Assembly (NCBI GenBank): GCA_003250395.1
Contig: QKGM01000044.1
Coordinates: 1 to 64,000 of the forward strand
Reading direction: 5' to 3'
Length of the DNA stretch: 64,000 nt
Source: Bacteroidota bacterium
Lineage (GTDB): Bacteria; Bacteroidota; Bacteroidia; Bacteroidales; TTA-H9
Notes under the pieces: model-generated
What the model was told of the DNA's origin: nothing
Database searches by the model: none
The model's input: only the letters and a program-made list of their open reading frames with translations
Shown: in pieces, positions 26,469-35,064 of the stretch
Layout: the number at the start of each line of letters is the position of its first letter
Position numbering within the stretch: position 1 is the first letter of the stretch
Position numbers and translations under genes: made by a program

Positions 26469-27689
26469 TTATCCGACCAATTCGTTATAAACCCTCAAAA
26501 TAAGGCGTTCTTCCTCGTCTGCCAATACCAATCCACGACGTTTCATCTCGCGGCGTGCTGCATCAATTCCCTTATCTGCCCTGTAAACCTCAAAACCATC
26601 GGCTCCTCCCCATGAAAAATCAGGGATATTGGCGGGAGGAAATCCGGCCCCAAACAGGTTACACATAATACCTGTCACGGTACCAGCATTAAACATACTG
26701 TTAATTCCTGTCTTCGTATAATCGGCTATGGTAATTCCCGCGAATTGGAGACCCGTGTTTACGGGTTCACCATTGGCAAAACTGCGAACCTTTCCATAGT
26801 TATTTTTCATATTGCTGTTGCTTGTTCCGGCACCAAGGTTCACCCACCTGCCGATCACAGCGTGTCCGAGAAAGCCTGCATGTTGTTTGTTGCTGTTTGA
26901 ATGAAACACCGAACCTGATATTTCACCACCCACTTTACAATCAGGTCCGATGGTTGTCCCCCCGTAAATACGTGCACCCGCATTGACTACACTGTTAGCA
27001 CCAACTGCAAGGGGTCCTTCAAGCGAACAGGTCGGCATCACGACAGAGCCGGGACCGAGAAATACCGGGCCATTAGATGCATCAATAACTACACCTGGCT
27101 TCACTTCGGCTCCGGGAGCAATAAAAATATTCTCATCATGAAGGAAATAAACCCCCATAAAGTCTCTTCTCCCCCTGTCAGGCATCAGAAGGTTAATGTC
27201 TGTCTTAATCTGCAAAGAATTATATCTTCCAATATCCCAGCTGAAGTCCAACAGTTGCAAGCCTTCATCCATTTCAATGATCTGCCATGTTTCATCGGGA
27301 TAAAAGTCCCAACCTTCTGACCCAGGCATAAACTGTTCGCCATGTGTATCATCAATACAGGCCGCGACGACAGTGCCTTTGTTAAGGACCATACTCCCCG
27401 GGGTTAATTCTTCAAATTGCTTTAAAATGGGTGCATCAGGAATCCAGCGACCATTGAGCAGCAAGAGAGGGGCGACAGGAAGTTCATTAACGGGTGTAAT
27501 CGGATTTTGCCTGGAAGTCAGAGGTGCAAGCGAAGGCCGGGTAAACAGCGAAGCTGCCGGGCTTTCCAACATCAATTCAAACTTATGACGAAGGGTAAGA
27601 ATACCACAACGCAATTCAAAGACCTGCATCAGGCGAACGAGCGGATTCAGTCTTACCGACAGTGTATCTTCAAACAGGGCGTATTGCAT
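26469..27689 (-). CDS. GlmU-like sugar nucleotidyl/acyl transferase
   Basis: 406 aa from the ATG at 27689; the frame is open to 27725, but the extra 12 residues lie upstream of, and across, the -7 box. The N-terminal half (~1-190) is a diverged domain typical of the Bacteroidota GlmU-like family (LNPLVRLMQVFELRCGILTLRHK) without the usual GxGTRM loop. Residues ~200-370 form a left-handed parallel beta-helix with hexapeptide repeats (APGAEVKPGVVIDASNGPVFLGPGSVVMP; GANSVVNAGARIYGGTTIGPDCKVGG). Such proteins are annotated as putative sugar nucleotidyltransferases, probably acting on cytoplasmic sugar phosphates for cell-envelope sugars. The exact reaction is unproven. Confidence 0.8.
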   Translation of the reverse strand: MQYALFEDTLSVRLNPLVRLMQVFELRCGILTLRHKFELMLESPAASLFTRPSLAPLTSRQNPITPVNELPVAPLLLLNGRWIPDAPILKQFEELTPGSMVLNKGTVVAACIDDTHGEQFMPGSEGWDFYPDETWQIIEMDEGLQLLDFSWDIGRYNSLQIKTDINLLMPDRGRRDFMGVYFLHDENIFIAPGAEVKPGVVIDASNGPVFLGPGSVVMPTCSLEGPLAVGANSVVNAGARIYGGTTIGPDCKVGGEISGSVFHSNSNKQHAGFLGHAVIGRWVNLGAGTSNSNMKNNYGKVRSFANGEPVNTGLQFAGITIADYTKTGINSMFNAGTVTGIMCNLFGAGFPPANIPDFSWGGADGFEVYRADKGIDAARREMKRRGLVLADEEERLILRVYNELVG

Positions 27690-27714
27690 AGTCCGGTTGA
27701 TTAAGAGGAGAAAA

Positions 27715-27722
27715 CAAAGATA
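27715..27722 (-). promoter_or_regulatory. Probable -7 box for the GlmU-like gene
   Basis: The minus strand reads TATCTTTG, an exact consensus match, 25 bp before the ATG at 27689. The nearest TTG is 16 bp upstream. Confidence 0.55.
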
Positions 27723-27798
27723 CACATTTCGGCAGCTACAAGCGAATTAACCTGCCTGAACAGTACCTGTCGGGCATCTATTTTTAAAGAGTATTTCA

Positions 27799-27806
27799 TA
27801 CCTTTG
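27799..27806 (+). promoter_or_regulatory. Probable -7 box for the glutamine synthetase
   Basis: TACCTTTG is an exact match, 31 bp before the ATG at 27838. A second match, TAAATTTG at 27827, is too close to the ATG to serve it. Confidence 0.55.
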
Positions 27807-27837
27807 GTGCCAAATCACCATACAATTAAATTTGACC

Positions 27838-29340
27838 ATGAGCAAGAATACATCGATGAACCCCAACCCGCTGGTGCAGTATCTGAACAAGCCGGCAGAG
27901 GAGTTTACCAAAGCCGACATTATTAAATACATAGAAGATAACAACGTTGAAATGATCAACTTCAGGTACGCCAGCATCGACGGCCGTTTGAAAACCCTGA
28001 ACTTTGTCATTACAAGCCGCGAGCATCTTGAGACCATTCTCACCTGTGGTGAACGTGTAGACGGATCAAGCCTTTTCAAACACATCGAAGCCGGTTCAAG
28101 TGATCTGTATGTTATTCCACGCTTCAAAACAGCATTCCTGAATCCTTTCACCAGGATACCCACTATCGACATTTTGTGCGCATTCTACAATAAAGATGGA
28201 GAGCCTCTTGACAGTGCCCCGGAATACATCCTAAGGAAAGCCCACAAAGTGCTGAAAGAACGGACCGGGTATTCGTTTGAAGTGATGGGTGAACTTGAGT
28301 ATTATATCATCAGCAGGAAAGATGACCTTTTTCTTGCAGACGACCAAAGGGGTTATCACGAATCAGAACCTTTCTCAAAATGGGCAGAGTTCAGGCGTGA
28401 TGCGATGCTATACATTGCCCAGACAGGTGGCCTGATCAAATATGGCCATTCTGAAGTGGGAAATTTCACCCTGGGCGACATGGTATATGAACAGAACGAA
28501 ATAGAATTTCTTCCAACAACGCTGGAAGATGCTGCCGATCAGTTATTGATTGCAAAATGGATACTTCGTCAGCTCGCCTACAAGCATGGAGTAACTGTAA
28601 CCTTTGCACCTAAAATTACTGTTGGTAAGGCAGGTAGTGGGATGCACATTCATACCCGCCTGATGAAAGATGGAAGAAATGCCATGATCGAAAACCGTAA
28701 ATTGAGCGATGTTGCCAAAAAGGCCATTGCCGGCTATCTCGACCTGGCTCCATCACTTACTGCTTTTGGCAATATGAATCCAACGAGTTATTTCAGGCTG
28801 GTTCCTCATCAGGAAGCCCCGACGAACATCTGTTGGGGTGACCGTAACCGCTCAGTATTGGTACGTGTTCCATTGGGTTGGACTGGCAAGGCCAACATGA
28901 TTAAGGACGTGAACCCGTTAGAATCGGATGAACAGTTCGACCACAGCATGAAGCAGACGGTTGAGTTCCGTTGCCCTGATGGCTCTGCAGATGTTTATCT
29001 GTTACTTGCCGGCCTTACAGTTGCTGCCCGTCATGGTATCGAGATGGCTAATGCTCTTGAATTTGCCGAGAAACGTTATGTGGATGTTAATATATTCAAT
29101 GAGGAATATAAAGAAAGGCTGAGCTTGCTTGACCAGCTACCTGTTTGTTGCGCCGATTCAGCTGATCAACTCGAACGTCAGGCGAATATCTATATGGAAT
29201 ATAATGTATTCCCGAAAAGCATGATAGATGGCGTTATAAAGCTATTAAAATCGTTTAATGATTCTCACCTACGCGAAGAGATCACCGGAAACAACGATGC
29301 AATTCTTTCGCTGGTAAACAAATATTTTCACTGTGGCTAG
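27838..29340 (+). CDS. glnA: Glutamine synthetase, type I-like
   Basis: 500 aa from the ATG at 27838 (a TTG six bases earlier is part of an AT-rich leader and is not needed). It makes glutamine from glutamate, ammonia and ATP. The N-terminal beta-grasp domain (FRYASIDGRLKTLNFV) is followed by the catalytic domain with VMGELEYYII, the KITVGKAGSGMHIHTRL motif (ammonium/metal site), NPTSYFRLVPHQEAPTNICWGDRNRSVLVRVP (ATP and glutamate binding) and VEFRCPDGSADVYLLLAGL. The tyrosine adenylylation loop of enteric GlnA is not evident. The single gene ends at a terminator. It links 2-oxoglutarate/glutamate to GlmS, which uses glutamine. Confidence 0.92.
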   Translation: MSKNTSMNPNPLVQYLNKPAEEFTKADIIKYIEDNNVEMINFRYASIDGRLKTLNFVITSREHLETILTCGERVDGSSLFKHIEAGSSDLYVIPRFKTAFLNPFTRIPTIDILCAFYNKDGEPLDSAPEYILRKAHKVLKERTGYSFEVMGELEYYIISRKDDLFLADDQRGYHESEPFSKWAEFRRDAMLYIAQTGGLIKYGHSEVGNFTLGDMVYEQNEIEFLPTTLEDAADQLLIAKWILRQLAYKHGVTVTFAPKITVGKAGSGMHIHTRLMKDGRNAMIENRKLSDVAKKAIAGYLDLAPSLTAFGNMNPTSYFRLVPHQEAPTNICWGDRNRSVLVRVPLGWTGKANMIKDVNPLESDEQFDHSMKQTVEFRCPDGSADVYLLLAGLTVAARHGIEMANALEFAEKRYVDVNIFNEEYKERLSLLDQLPVCCADSADQLERQANIYMEYNVFPKSMIDGVIKLLKSFNDSHLREEITGNNDAILSLVNKYFHCG

Positions 29341-29363
29341 GCCGATATTACCTGTCAAAAGAT

Positions 29364-29390
29364 AAAAAGCCGGAAAATTCCGGCTTTTTT
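29364..29390 (+). terminator. Intrinsic terminator of glnA
   Basis: AAAAAGCCGGAA and TTCCGGCTTTTT with a loop of AAA-type bases; perfect stem and a T-run. Confidence 0.9.
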
Positions 29391-29459
29391 CATTTTCGAT
29401 CGAACGAAAGAGGCTCTTCTTTGTTACTTTTATATCACAAACTCAAAAATTCAATAGTA

Positions 29460-30035
29460 ATGACACATTTATTACCTGCTCTTCCCTGGGCCCCTGATGC
29501 ACTGGAACCTCACATTTCTGCAAAAACCATCGAATTTCATTATGGCAAGCACCACCAGGCCTACGTGACCAATCTTAATAACCTGATCCCGGGAACACCA
29601 TTCGAAAATGCCTCCCTTGAAGAAATAGTAAAAAAAGCCGAAGGCGGTATTTATAACAATGGTGCCCAGGTGTGGAATCACACATTTTACTGGAACTGCC
29701 TTTCGCCCAATGGTGGCGGAGAGCCAGCCGGTAAACTCGCTGAGGCTATTAAAGCCCAGTTTGGTTCATATGAGATATTCAAAGATAAATTTTCGACAGC
29801 AGCAGCCACGCTGTTTGGTTCAGGCTGGGCATGGCTTGTAATAAACGCGGAAGGCAAACTTGAAATTATCCAGGAGAGCAACGCCGGGAACCCAATGCGC
29901 CAGGGGAAGACACCCATTCTCACTTGCGATGTCTGGGAACATGCCTACTATATCGACAAGAAGAATATGCGCCCTGCTTATATAAACGCATTCTGGAATC
30001 TGGTAGACTGGAAAGCCGCCGAAGCACGCTTCTAA
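29460..30035 (+). CDS. sodB: Superoxide dismutase, Fe/Mn family
   Basis: 191 aa from the ATG at 29460; a TTG at 29421 would add a non-family extension. It converts superoxide to oxygen and hydrogen peroxide. The four metal ligands are His27 (FHYGKHHQAYV), His74 (WNHTFYW), Asp157 and His161 (DVWEHAYY). Length and motifs suggest the iron or cambialistic type; the metal cannot be settled by eye. A cysteine (TCDVWEH) stands just before the ligand Asp where Val or Leu is common. It suggests exposure to oxygen in an otherwise fermentative gene set. Confidence 0.95.
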   Translation: MTHLLPALPWAPDALEPHISAKTIEFHYGKHHQAYVTNLNNLIPGTPFENASLEEIVKKAEGGIYNNGAQVWNHTFYWNCLSPNGGGEPAGKLAEAIKAQFGSYEIFKDKFSTAAATLFGSGWAWLVINAEGKLEIIQESNAGNPMRQGKTPILTCDVWEHAYYIDKKNMRPAYINAFWNLVDWKAAEARF

Positions 30036-30058
30036 GCTAAAGTAGATATTTAAACAGT

Positions 30059-30086
30059 CGCCGCCATCCCTTCCGGTATGGCGGCG
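30059..30086 (+). terminator. Intrinsic terminator of sodB
   Basis: CGCCGCCAT and ATGGCGGCG form a 9-bp GC-rich stem around 10 bases, followed by TTACTTTTT. Confidence 0.85.
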
Positions 30087-30113
30087 TTACTTTTTACATA
30101 AATAATTTCATTG

Positions 30114-30121
30114 TATATTTG
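30114..30121 (+). promoter_or_regulatory. Probable -7 box for the thioesterase
   Basis: TATATTTG is an exact match, 19 bp before the ATG at 30141; a T-run lies 18 bp upstream. Confidence 0.5.
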
Positions 30122-30140
30122 CGCCCCCCATAACCGAACT

Positions 30141-30623
30141 ATGCGACCAATTCGAAACCCGGAAAGAGATTCAGCCGATTACAACTGTTACGGGTGTGCA
30201 CCGCATAACCCTAAAGGGCTTAAGATGGAATTTCATGAAGATGGTGATGAAATAGTTTGCTTTTGGAAACCACATACCGATTTTCAGAGTTACAACAACT
30301 TTCTTCATGGAGGCATCCAGGCAGCTTTATTTGATGAACTTGCCTGTTGGATTCTGATGGTAAAAGCGGGATCAGCAGGGCTTACACAGAAACTGGAGAT
30401 AACATACCACTGTCCTGTTTTTCTTACAAACGGAGAAATCACACTTCGGGGGAGAATCACTTCCCATATAGATCACCATGTAACAGTTACTGCTGAGATA
30501 TCAGACGAATCAGGTCACCAGCGGTCATCAGCCCGGATATCCTTCCTGCTTTACCCGGAAAAAATGGCCCGGAAGCGCTTGCACTACCCGGGCCATGAAA
30601 TGTTTTCAGAATTACCTGATTAA
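30141..30623 (+). CDS. PaaI-family hotdog thioesterase
   Basis: 160 aa from the ATG at 30141; a TTG at 30111 overlaps the -7 box and is rejected. It has the hotdog-fold pattern FLHGGIQAALFDELACW (HGG with the Asp/Glu of the long helix), then LEITYHCPVFL and a beta-strand end. An N-terminal NCYGCAPHNPKGL motif recurs in one subgroup. Such enzymes hydrolyse acyl-CoA or acyl-ACP thioesters; the substrate is unknown. A 9-bp hairpin lies inside the 3' end of the gene. It converges on glmS, whose stop is 5 bp away. Confidence 0.85.
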   Translation: MRPIRNPERDSADYNCYGCAPHNPKGLKMEFHEDGDEIVCFWKPHTDFQSYNNFLHGGIQAALFDELACWILMVKAGSAGLTQKLEITYHCPVFLTNGEITLRGRITSHIDHHVTVTAEISDESGHQRSSARISFLLYPEKMARKRLHYPGHEMFSELPD

Positions 30624-30627
30624 TTTT

Positions 30628-32466
30628 CTATTCCACAGTAACCGATTTTGCAAGATTACGGGGTTGATCAACATTACACTCACGATTTACAGCGATGTAA
30701 TATGCCAGTAACTGCAACGGGATAGTAGCCAGCAGTGGGACCAGCATCTCCTCGGTTTCAGGAATTTCGAGACAGAAATCGGCAAGACCTTTCACCGTAG
30801 TATCGCCTTCGGTAACGATGGCAATGATCCTCCCTTTACGTGCCTTCACCTCCTGAATATTCGAGACAACTTTCTCGTAGGTACCTTTATTGGTTGCGAT
30901 GACTACTACCGGCATTTCACGATCGATTAATGCAATAGGGCCATGTTTCATCTCTGCAGCAGGATAACCTTCAGCATGAATGTACGATATCTCTTTCAGT
31001 TTCAAGGCTCCTTCAAGTGCTACAGGGAAATTGTACCCACGTCCCAGATACAGGAAATTGCGCGAATAAGTAAATATTTTCGATATCTCTTTCACCTGTT
31101 TATCCAGTTTCAGTGTCTGTTCAACTTTCCGGGGAATCATCTGAAGTTCTGCAATGAGCCTGTGAAAAGACGCCGTATCAATAGTCCCCTTGCGTCGCCC
31201 GATAGCCAAAGCCATCAATGCGAGTACCGTCACCTGGGCTGTGAAAGCCTTGGTTGAAGCGACACCGATTTCGGGGCCGGCATGGGTATACGATCCCGCA
31301 TGAGTAGCCCGGGCAATAGATGAACCAACCACGTTGCATATTCCGTATATAAATGCCCCTTTCGACTTGGCAAGCTCGATGGCAGCAAGAGTATCTGCTG
31401 TTTCGCCCGATTGACTGATAGCAATCAGAATATCATTTTCGTTAATGATTGGATTACGATACCTAAATTCGGAAGCATACTCAACTTCAACCGGGATGCG
31501 GGCAATGTCTTCAAACATATATTCTCCAACAAGCCCGGCATGCCAGGATGTTCCCGCAGCCGTTATAATAATCCGGCGAGCATTCAGAAAACGGTCAAGG
31601 TGGTCGATAATACCAGCCATCGAGATAATATCATTATTATCGTTTACCCGCCCCCTAAGACTGTCGCGAATTGTTTTAGGCTGTTCAAATATCTCCTTGA
31701 GCATGAAGTGGTCATACCCCTCTTTCTCAAGCTGGCTGAGACTCATCTCAAGACGTTGAATCTCGGGATGCATTTCAACGTCGCGGATGGTTTTAACTTT
31801 TAACGGCTCGCCCCGTTTAAGTATAGCGATCTCCTCATCATCAAGATATACCACATCCTTCGTGTATTCAACTATTGGAGAAGCGTCAGAAGCAATCAGG
31901 AATTCATCCTTACCGATACCAACTACCAAAGGGCTTCCTTTCCGGGCTGCAATCATGAGATTACGGTCGGTTTTCGATAAAATCACGATGGCGTAGGCCC
32001 CGATTACCTGGCATAATGCAGATTGAACTGCTTCCAATAAAGTAATCCCGGAAGTCTTTTTAATATACTCTATGAGTTGTATCAGGACTTCAGTATCTGT
32101 ATTACTTTGAAAAGAATATCCTTGCTGAATCAGCTCTTCTTTAAGAACCGCATAATTCTCGATAATCCCGTTGTGAATCAAAGCAAGCTCTTCTGATTGT
32201 GAAAAATGAGGATGAGCATTCACATTATTGGGTTCACCGTGGGTAGCCCATCTGGTATGTGCCATACCGAGGGTTCCGCTAACGTCCTTATCTTTTATAA
32301 ATTCTTCAAGATCAATTACTTTACCTTTCGTCTTATAAACCTTGAGATTGCTGTTAAGAATGGCGATACCTGCACTATCATACCCACGGTATTCAAGCCG
32401 CTTAAGTCCTTTGATAAGGATCGGATGAGCCTCACGAGGACCAATATATCCAACAATTCCACACAT
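30628..32466 (-). CDS. glmS: Glutamine-fructose-6-phosphate aminotransferase (isomerizing)
   Basis: 612 aa, full length. It makes glucosamine-6-phosphate from fructose-6-phosphate and glutamine, the entry to peptidoglycan and lipopolysaccharide amino sugars. Cys2 (MCGIVGYIG) is the N-terminal nucleophile of the glutaminase half (residues ~2-225, with TRWATHGEPNNVNAHPH). Two SIS sugar-isomerase domains follow (TAAGTSWHAG; AISQSGETADTLAAI; LGRGYNFPVALEGALKLKE). The C-terminus DQPRNLAKSVTVE is the standard end. No glmS ribozyme is visible upstream, as expected outside Firmicutes. It is followed in genome order by the DUF4270 gene on the same strand. Confidence 0.97.
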   Translation of the reverse strand: MCGIVGYIGPREAHPILIKGLKRLEYRGYDSAGIAILNSNLKVYKTKGKVIDLEEFIKDKDVSGTLGMAHTRWATHGEPNNVNAHPHFSQSEELALIHNGIIENYAVLKEELIQQGYSFQSNTDTEVLIQLIEYIKKTSGITLLEAVQSALCQVIGAYAIVILSKTDRNLMIAARKGSPLVVGIGKDEFLIASDASPIVEYTKDVVYLDDEEIAILKRGEPLKVKTIRDVEMHPEIQRLEMSLSQLEKEGYDHFMLKEIFEQPKTIRDSLRGRVNDNNDIISMAGIIDHLDRFLNARRIIITAAGTSWHAGLVGEYMFEDIARIPVEVEYASEFRYRNPIINENDILIAISQSGETADTLAAIELAKSKGAFIYGICNVVGSSIARATHAGSYTHAGPEIGVASTKAFTAQVTVLALMALAIGRRKGTIDTASFHRLIAELQMIPRKVEQTLKLDKQVKEISKIFTYSRNFLYLGRGYNFPVALEGALKLKEISYIHAEGYPAAEMKHGPIALIDREMPVVVIATNKGTYEKVVSNIQEVKARKGRIIAIVTEGDTTVKGLADFCLEIPETEEMLVPLLATIPLQLLAYYIAVNRECNVDQPRNLAKSVTVE

Positions 32467-32574
32467 AATTAATTGCTTTTTGTTATAATAAAAGAACTCA
32501 GGAATATACAGTTAATATAATCATAATGCTGTTTTAGTCAAGACAATAATGGGCGCGAATAAATTACCAGATTA

Positions 32575-33924
32575 TCAGGGAATCTTGGTAAAGAGTACCT
32601 GGATCTGTAACTTGCTTCCGCTCAAGGATGGATTGGTAGGATTTGCACCGGCAAAGACCAGCCTGTTACCCCTGACTGCTGCACTAGTGGCATAAAAAGC
32701 AAGATGAGTGCTGGCATCAATTTCTCCGTTAACAAGCGACTGAACATAATGCGATATACGGAAAGAATAAGTACCATCAGAGCGATAATCACCTCCAAAA
32801 TAAGAGGTTCCTTCATATTGGTCGTCAAGATAAGTAATAGATGAATCCGCTTCAACCTGCACTAAGACCAGTTTGTCGGGGGGGCTGAACTTCGAAGATT
32901 TATCAAGGTTGGTAACCACGAGCCTGGCTTCATTGATTGCATATCCTTTGGCACGAATTGCAGAAATAGCATCGGGGTCAATCCAGACATCTGTTCTGAT
33001 TCCCCCCATTGATTGTACGTAGAGCTGGTCGTTACCAAGGGTAGTATCTTTATTAATCACCTGTTGACGGATAATCGGGTCAGCTTCAAGGTAATTATTA
33101 TGATCAAAATAATTATACCGGGCACAATAGCCATCGATATTAAGTTGAAACATCAGACTATCCTCAAGGTCATTATGATAATATATTTTCATGAACGTCA
33201 ACTCATTATCCATGTTTATATACATGATGGAACCCAACGAAGGCGCGGCAGGAGCCTCGCAATCAATCATGATTCCTTTGATGTATTTCGTGAAATTGTC
33301 ATTTGAACTGAGATCAACTGTGTTGGTCGAAAGTATCTTATCCATGAAGGTTTGGTCGGTAATGGCCATTCTGAAATGAGGAGCATATCTTACCGAATCG
33401 ATTGTTACACTATCGGTAGGACGGGCAATAAAAGTTTTAGTACCAAGCAAAACAGTCCCATGCGGTGTCATCGTGCGGGAATAATAAGCGTTGTCGGTAT
33501 ATAGCGCACTATCCAACTCATATACATTAATAGTCTGTAATGCGCTGCTGTCTCCATATACCCCGTTAAAAGCCATCGACATAACGATAGAGTCAATATG
33601 AGGATTAGTACCAAAGCTATGCCCTGTAGACGACAACCGAAGCTGGGTAAATATTGAGGCACGGGTTATACCAAATTTTGGATCCCAGTAGCTGCCAAGC
33701 AAACTTTGGGTGGTCTCATCGGTACGAAGAGAATCTTCTTCAACCGAGTATGCTCTGATTTCAAGCGTTGTATCATAATGAAAGGTAAGACGTTCAGATT
33801 CAGGCTGAATATCAGTACCAATCTCTTCTGGTTTTTTGTTACAGGCAATGGCAACGAATACCAGGGAGACAAGAACGATTGATTTAAGACGCGAAAAGAC
33901 CAGGATGGTTTTGAGATTGTGCAC
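32575..33924 (-). CDS. DUF4270 family lipoprotein
   Basis: 449 aa. A signal peptide ends in VAIAC (Cys28 region), so the protein is probably lipid-anchored. The body is beta-rich, with the family opening (PEEIGTDIQPESERLTFHYDTTLEIRAYSVEEDSLRTDET) and GSYWDPKFGITRASIFTQLRL. DUF4270 proteins are restricted to Bacteroidota, and their function is unknown. As remembered from Bacteroidales genomes, the order glmS, DUF4270, glycogen-synthase-like gene recurs, so they may share an envelope or storage-sugar role. A very good promoter lies at 33961-33990. Confidence 0.85.
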   Translation of the reverse strand: MHNLKTILVFSRLKSIVLVSLVFVAIACNKKPEEIGTDIQPESERLTFHYDTTLEIRAYSVEEDSLRTDETTQSLLGSYWDPKFGITRASIFTQLRLSSTGHSFGTNPHIDSIVMSMAFNGVYGDSSALQTINVYELDSALYTDNAYYSRTMTPHGTVLLGTKTFIARPTDSVTIDSVRYAPHFRMAITDQTFMDKILSTNTVDLSSNDNFTKYIKGIMIDCEAPAAPSLGSIMYINMDNELTFMKIYYHNDLEDSLMFQLNIDGYCARYNYFDHNNYLEADPIIRQQVINKDTTLGNDQLYVQSMGGIRTDVWIDPDAISAIRAKGYAINEARLVVTNLDKSSKFSPPDKLVLVQVEADSSITYLDDQYEGTSYFGGDYRSDGTYSFRISHYVQSLVNGEIDASTHLAFYATSAAVRGNRLVFAGANPTNPSLSGSKLQIQVLFTKIP

Positions 33925-33960
33925 GTTTAATCGATTGAGTCGTTAGTAAAAATAAGCGGA

Positions 33961-33990
33961 CAAATGTAATCAGGCTTCCTGATTTCCCAA
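33961..33990 (-). promoter_or_regulatory. Strong promoter for the DUF4270 gene, inside the 3' end of the preceding gene
   Basis: On the minus strand TTG (within TTTTG, 33990-33988) and TACATTTG (33968-33961) are separated by exactly 19 bp, the ideal Bacteroidota promoter. The spacer contains an inverted repeat, AATCAGG-CTT-CCTGATT (33968-33984). Confidence 0.7.
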
Positions 33991-34788
33991 AATACTATCG
34001 TAAAAATCATTGTATGCATCAACGTAGGTCTCTTTTGACTGAAGATTAAGCACAGGCTTTTTCACTTCGTTAAGGTATTCAAGGATTTCCGGATTAACTT
34101 TATCGGTTGCAATAATAACACCGTCGGAGAAATCAATGGCACCACACATCAAACTAACGTAGGTTCCTTTCTTATAGTGTTTCAAATCTTTGTCGGTTAT
34201 ACCCGGCATCTTCAGTTTGGAACCGAACTCTCTGGCAAACTTGGCAGTAAACTCATCATCATAGATTGAAATAATCACTTTTGTCTGACCAAACAAGGGA
34301 TTATCACGGAATGCCCGTTTAATATACAGAGGAGTAAGAGACGCAAACCAACCATGACAATGAATCAGGTCAGGGCTCCAACCAAGCTTTTTAACGGTTT
34401 CAATAGTACCCCGGGCAAAGAAGATAGCTCGCTCGTCGTTATCTTTATAGAATTTGCCATTTTTGTCAGTTATTTGAAATTTCCGTTGGAAGTAATCATC
34501 GTTATCGATGAAATAAATCTGCATACGGGCCTGTTGAATTGAAGCCACCTTAATAATTAGCGGATGATCCGAATCGTTAATAATCAGATTCATTCCCGAA
34601 AGACGAATAACCTCATGAAGTTGATTACGCCTTTCATTGATCATACCATAACGTGGCATAAATGTCCGGATGTCTTTCCCTTTTTCCTGAATTCCCTGGG
34701 GCAGGTAACGTCCCATGGTGGCAATTGGGCTTTCTTTCAGGTAGGGTTCAATCTCTGATGCCACAAAAAGCACCTTAGCTTTGCTCAT
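33970..34788 (-). CDS. Glycogen/starch synthase-like protein, GT5 N-terminal domain only
   Basis: 272 aa. It matches only the N-terminal half of GlgA (KVLFVASEIEPYL, then RYLPQGIQEKGKDIRTFMPRYG, and PDLIHCHGWFASLTPLYIK); the C-terminal GT-B nucleotide-binding half is missing. The ADP-glucose-binding motif KTGGL of active GlgA reads K18-E-S-P-I here. Short proteins like this are widespread in Bacteroidota and often lie next to panC; no panC is next to it here. It is probably not a glycogen synthase, and its true function is unknown. It is not truncated by mutation, since the family has this length. Confidence 0.8.
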   Translation of the reverse strand: MSKAKVLFVASEIEPYLKESPIATMGRYLPQGIQEKGKDIRTFMPRYGMINERRNQLHEVIRLSGMNLIINDSDHPLIIKVASIQQARMQIYFIDNDDYFQRKFQITDKNGKFYKDNDERAIFFARGTIETVKKLGWSPDLIHCHGWFASLTPLYIKRAFRDNPLFGQTKVIISIYDDEFTAKFAREFGSKLKMPGITDKDLKHYKKGTYVSLMCGAIDFSDGVIIATDKVNPEILEYLNEVKKPVLNLQSKETYVDAYNDFYDSILGNQEA

Positions 34789-35064
34789 TTCTTAAGTTAT
34801 TTTGGGGAAGACATCGCCCGGACCAGTATTACAAATTTGTTATAATAGGCTATTGTCAACACAACATACTCATTAACATCAGGTTATCATCAGCCGATAG
34901 GCATCCCCGTATTACAAGTCATGCAAATTTACTGATTTTTGACGACATGACGGATGTCTCTGGCTCTATTACCTTAATATTAATTAATTTACAAAGCAAA
35001 TATTCCAGGAAATATTTAAATACACCCTGCAGCATTACTTCATAATGCACTCATAAACAGATTC

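Noticed and set aside
27832-27837. TTG start for glutamine synthetase
   Set aside because: The ATG six bases later is a normal start and the TTG is part of an AT-rich leader.
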